A stretch of DNA of 64,000 bases. Origin: Odiellus spinosus (Eukaryota > Arthropoda > Arachnida > Opiliones > Phalangiidae). The stretch is from NCBI GenBank assembly GCA_963920705.1, contig OY987237.1, positions 15,592,601 through 15,656,600 on the forward strand. Direction: 5' to 3'. The notes under the pieces are model-generated. The model was not told the DNA's origin, did not search any database, and saw only the letters and a program-made list of their open reading frames with translations. Position numbers and translations under genes: made by a program. Shown here one piece after another: positions 59,151 to 64,000 of the stretch (position 1 is the stretch's first letter; each line of letters begins with the position of its first letter).

Positions 59151-61687
59151 ATGATAAATACACCCCCTGTAAAAATACACCCCCTGTAAAAATACACCCC
59201 CTGTAAAAATACACCCCCTGTAAAAATACACCCCCTGTAAAAATACACCCCCTGTAAAAATACACCCCCTGTAAAAATACACCCCCTGTAAAAATACACC
59301 CCCTGTAAAAATACACCCCCTGTAAAAATACACCCCCTGTAAAAATACACCCCCTGTAAAAATACACCCCCTGTAAAAATACACCCCCTGTTAAAATACA
59401 CCCCCTGTAAAAATACACCCCCTATAAAAATACGACACCTTGAAAAATACACCCCCTGTAAAAATACACCCCCTGTAAAAATACACCCCCTGTAAAAATA
59501 CACCCCCTGTAAAAATACACCCCCTGAAAAAATACACCCCCTGTAAAAATACACCCCCTGTAAAAATACACCCCCTGTAAAAATACACCCCCTGTAAAAA
59601 TACACCCCCTATAAAAATACGACACTTGTAAAAATACGACACTTGTAAAAATACACCCCCTGTAAAAATACACCCCCTGTAAAAAAAAATTAAAAATACA
59701 CCCCCTGTAAAAATACACCCCCTGTAAAAATACACCCCCTGTAAAAATACACCCCCTGTAAAAATACACCCCCTGTAAAAATACACCCCCTGTAAAAATA
59801 TATCCCCTGTAAAAATACACCCCCTGTAAAAATACACCCCCTATAAAAATACGACACCTGTAAAAATACACCCCTTGTAAAAAAAAATTAAAATACACCC
59901 CCTGTAAAAATACACCCCCTGTAAAAATACACCCCCTGTAAAAATACACCCCCTGTAAAAATACACCCTCTATAAAAATACACCCCCTGTAAAAATACAC
60001 CCACCTATAAAAATACGACACCTGCAAAAATACACCCCCTGTAAAAATACACCCCCTGTAAAAATACAACCCCTGTAAAAATACACCCCCTGTAAAAATA
60101 CACCCCCTGTAAAAATACACCACCAGTAAAAATACACCCCCTGTAAAAATACACCCCCTGTAAAAATACACCCCCTGTAAAAATACACCCCCTGTAAAAA
60201 TACACCCCCTATAAAAATACACCCCCTGTAAAAATACACCCCCTATAAAAATACGACACCTTGAAAAATACACCCCCTGTAAAAATACACCCCCTGTAAA
60301 AATACACCCCCTGTAAAAATACACCTGTAAAAATACACCCCCTGTAAAAATACACCCCCTGTAAAAATACACCCCCTGTAAAAATACACCCCCTGTAAAA
60401 ACACACCCCCTGTAAAAATACACCCCCTGTAAAAATACACCCCCTGTAAAAATTAACCCCCTGTAAAAATACACCCCCTGTAAAAATACACCCCTATAAA
60501 AATACACCCCTATAAAAATACGACACCTGTAAAAATACGACACCTGTAAAAATACACCCCCTGTAAAAATACACCCCCTGTAAAAATACACCCCCTGTAA
60601 AAATACACTCCCTGTAAAAATACACCCCCTGTAAAAATACACCCCCTATAAAAATACACCCCCTGTAAAAATACACCCCCTGTAAAAATACACCCCCTGT
60701 AAAAATACACCCCCTGTAAAAATACACCCCCTGTAAAAATACACCCCCTGTAAAAATACACCCCCTTTAAAAATACACCTGTAAAAATACACCCCCTGTA
60801 AAAATACACCCCCTGTAAAAATACACCCCCTGTAAAAATACGACACCTGTAAAAATACACCCCCTGTAAAAATACACCCCCTGTAAAAATACACCCCCTG
60901 TAAAAATACACCCCCTGTAAAAATACACCCCCTGTAAAAATACACCCCCTGTAAAAATACACCCCTGTAAAAATACACCCCCTGTAAAAATACACCCCCT
61001 GTAAAAATACACCACTTGTAAAAATACACCCCCTGTAAAAATACACCACTTGTAAAAATACACCCCCTGTAAAAATACACCCCCTGTAAAAATACACCCC
61101 CTGTAAAAATACACCCCCTGTAAAAATACACCCCCTTTAAAAATACACCTGTAAAAATACACCCCCTGTAAAAATACACCCCCTGTAAAAATACACCCCC
61201 TGTAAAAATACACCCCTTGTAAAAATACACCCCCTGTAAAAATACACCCCCTGTAAAAATACACCACCTGTAAAAATACACCACTTGTAAAAATACACCC
61301 CCTGTAAAAATACACCCCCTGTAAAAATACACCCCCTGTAAAAATCCACCCCCTGTAAAAATACACCCCCTGTAAAAATACACCCCCTGTAAAAATACAC
61401 CCCCCGTAAAAATACACCCCCTGTAAAAACACACCCCCTGTAAAAACACACCCCCCTGTAAAAATACACCCCCTGTAAAAATACACCCCCTGTAAAAATT
61501 AACCCCCTGTAAAAATACACCCCCTGTAAAAATACACCCCCTGTAAAAATACACCCCCTGAAAAAATACACCCCCTGTAAAAATACACCCCCTGTAAAAA
61601 TACACCCCCTGTAAAAATACACCCCCTATAAAAATACACCCCCAGTAAAAATACACCCCTTGTAAAAATACACCCCCTGTAAAAATA
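59151..61687 (-). repeat. 17-bp satellite, inverted, segment 2
   Basis: About 2.5 kb of AAAAATACACCCCCTGT units with clustered variants ATACGACACCTGTAAAA, ATACACCACTTGTAAAA and ATTAACCCCCTGTAAAA. Confidence 0.93.
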
Positions 61688-62163
61688 CAGGAAAATTGAG
61701 ACTTGGAAAATTGAGACTTGGAAATTTTGAGATTTGAGATTTTTGAGATTTGAGATTTTTGAGATTTGAGATTTTTGAGATTTGAGATTTTTGAGATTTG
61801 AGATTTTTGAGATTTGAGATTTTTGAGATTTGAGATTTTTGAGATTTGAGATTTTTGAGATTTGAGATTTTTGAGATTTGAGATTTTTGAGATTTGAGAT
61901 TTTTGAGATTTGAGATTTTTGAGATTTGAGATTTTTGAGATTTGAGATTTTTGAGATTTGAGATTTTTGAGATTTGAGATTTGAGATTTTTGAGATTTGA
62001 GATTTGAGATTTTTGAGATTGGGAAAATTGAGACTTGGAAAAATTGAGATTGGGAAAATTGAGATTGGGAAAATTGAGATTGGGAAAAGTGAGATGGGGA
62101 AAATTGAGATTGGGAAATTGAGATTGGGAAAATTGAGATTGGGAAAATTGAGATTGTAAAAAA
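61688..62163 (-). repeat. CTCAAATCTCAAAAAT block, inverted copy 2
   Basis: Shorter array of 16-bp units than copy 1, with identical flanks and the same GGGAAAAGTGAGATGGGG marker in the 15-bp part. Confidence 0.92.
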
Positions 62164-63417
62164 TAAAAATGATAAATACACCCCCTGTAAAAATACACCC
62201 CCTGTAAAAATACACCCCCTGTAAAAATACACCCCCTGTAAAAATACACCCCCTGTAAAAATACACCCCCTGTAAAAATACACCCCCTGTAAAAATACAC
62301 CCCCTGTAAAAATACACCCCCTGTAAAAATACACCCCCTGTAAAAATACACCCCCTGTAAAAATACACCCCCTGTAAAAATACACCCCCTGTAAAAATAC
62401 ACCCCCTGTTAAAATACACCCCCTGTAAAAATACACCCCCTATAAAAATACGACACCTTGAAAAATACACCCCCTGTAAAAATACACCCCCTGTAAAAAT
62501 ACACCCCCTGTAAAAATACGACACCTGTAAAAATACACCCCCTGTAAAAATACACCCCCTGTAAAAATACACCCCCTGTAAAAATACACCCCCTGTAAAA
62601 ATACACCCCCTGTAAAAATACACCCCCTGTAAAAATACACCCCTGTAAAAATACACCCCCTGTAAAAATACACCCCCTGTAAAAATACACCCCCTGTAAA
62701 AATACACCCCTTGTAAAAATACACCCCCTGTAAAAATACACCCCCTGTAAAAATACACCACCTGTAAAAATACACCACTTGTAAAAATACACCCCCTGTA
62801 AAAATACACCCCCTGTAAAAATACACCCCCTGTAAAAATACACCCCCTGTAAAAATACACCCCCTTTAAAAATACACCTGTAAAAATACACCCCCTGTAA
62901 AAATACACCCCCTGTAAAAATACACCCCCTGTAAAAATACACCCCTTGTAAAAATACACCCCCTGTAAAAATACACCACCTGTAAAAATACACCACTTGT
63001 AAAAATACACCCCCTGTAAAAATACACCCCCTGTAAAAATACACCCCCTGTAAAAATACACCTCCTGTAAAAATACACCCCCTGTAAAAATACACCCCCT
63101 GTAAAAATACACCCCCTGTAAAAATACACCCCCTGTAAAAACACACCCCCTGTAAAAACACACCCCCCTGTAAAAATACACCCCCTGTAAAAATACACCC
63201 CCTGTAAAAATTAACCCCCTGTAAAAATACACCCCCTGTAAAAATACACCCCCTGTAAAAATACACCCCCTGAAAAAATACACCCCCTGTAAAAATACAC
63301 CCCCTGTAAAAATACACCCCCTGTAAAAATACACCCCCTGTAAAAATACACCCCCTATAAAAATACACCCCCAGTAAAAATACACCCCTTGTAAAAATAC
63401 ACCCCCTGTAAAAATAC
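62164..63417 (-). repeat. 17-bp satellite, inverted, segment 3
   Basis: About 1.25 kb, half of segment 2, sharing its order of marker variants at both edges. Consistent with unequal exchange having removed the middle. Confidence 0.92.
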
Positions 63418-64000
63418 AGGAAAATTGAGACTTGGAAAATTGAGACTTGGAAATTTTGAGATTTGAGATTTTTGAGATTTGAGATTTTTGAGATTTGAGA
63501 TTTTTGAGATTTGAGATTTTTGAGATTTGAGATTTTTGAGATTTGAGATTTTTGAGATTTGAGATTTTTGAGATTTGAGATTTTTGAGATTTGAGATTTT
63601 TGAGATTTGAGATTTTTGAGATTTGAGATTTTTGAGATTTGAGATTTTTGAGATTTGAGATTTTTGAGATTTGAGATTTTTGAGATTTGAGATTTTTGAG
63701 ATTTGAGATTTTTGAGATTTGAGATTTTTGAGATTTGAGATTTTTGAGATTTGAGATTTTTGAGATTTGAGATTTGAGATTTTTGAGATTTGAGATTTGA
63801 GATATTTGATATTGGGAAAATTGAGACTTGGAAAAATTGAGATTGGGAAAATTGAGATTGGGAAAATTGAGATTGGGAAAAGTGAGATGGGGAAAATTGA
63901 GATTGGGAAATTGAGATTGGGAAAATTGAGATTGGGAAAATTGAGATTGTAAAAAATAAAAATGATAAATACACCCCCTGTAAAAATACACCCCCTGTAA
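63418..64000 (-). repeat. CTCAAATCTCAAAAAT block, inverted copy 3, and satellite running off the window
   Basis: The third block ends at about 63,955 and 17-bp units restart, so the array continues beyond the window. It carries a private variant, GAGATATTTGATATTGGG, near 63,800. Confidence 0.9.

Noticed and set aside
47790..64000. CRISPR array or telomere
   Set aside because: The repeats are contiguous units without unique spacers and the host is a eukaryote. The unit is not a TTAGG-type telomere repeat.

Overview
The window is nuclear DNA of an arthropod, AT-rich and intron-rich. The evidence is spliceosomal introns with GT..AG borders (many of 40-100 bp), two U2 snRNA genes, a Spaetzle-type Toll ligand, a Rasputin/G3BP gene and an invertebrate-type PEP-synthase-like gene. 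The species cannot be named from the sequence. I assembled the gene models by hand, joining exons by splice sites, phase and family motifs. Seven of the eight models have consistent phase across every junction; the ADAM model has one unresolved junction.

Layout. 1-3,500: two tandem U2 snRNA genes with a hairpin-rich repeat between them. 3,768-8,538 (minus): CLN3/battenin in 13 coding exons, its introns loaded with minisatellites and a MITE. 9,300-12,800 (minus): a sialin-like SLC17 transporter. 14,600 to about 24,700 (plus): G3BP/Rasputin (NTF2-like, acidic, RRM, RGG), whose introns carry five related box H/ACA snoRNA-like units, one per intron. 26,682-30,985 (plus): a Spaetzle cystine-knot gene. 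32,241-32,900 (minus): eIF4E-binding protein. 33,801-34,412 (plus): an intronless LRAT-like gene. 34,788-38,530 (plus): an ADAM10/Kuzbanian-like metalloprotease. 40,094-47,223 (plus): a 33-exon PEP-synthase-like protein. 47,770-64,000: more than 16 kb of satellite built from 22-bp, 17-bp and 15/16-bp units, in forward orientation up to about 57,050 and inverted after that, with a recurring higher-order block.

How the genes relate. They do not form one pathway. CLN3 and the sialin-like transporter are both lysosomal membrane proteins, adjacent and co-oriented. G3BP and 4E-BP both act in translation and stress control. Spaetzle (Toll ligand) and the ADAM10-like protease act at the cell surface or outside it.

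Mobile DNA is abundant. A TIR family has four copies, each with a 7-bp target duplication. A TTAA-flanked MITE family and several TIR-bounded minisatellites are also present.
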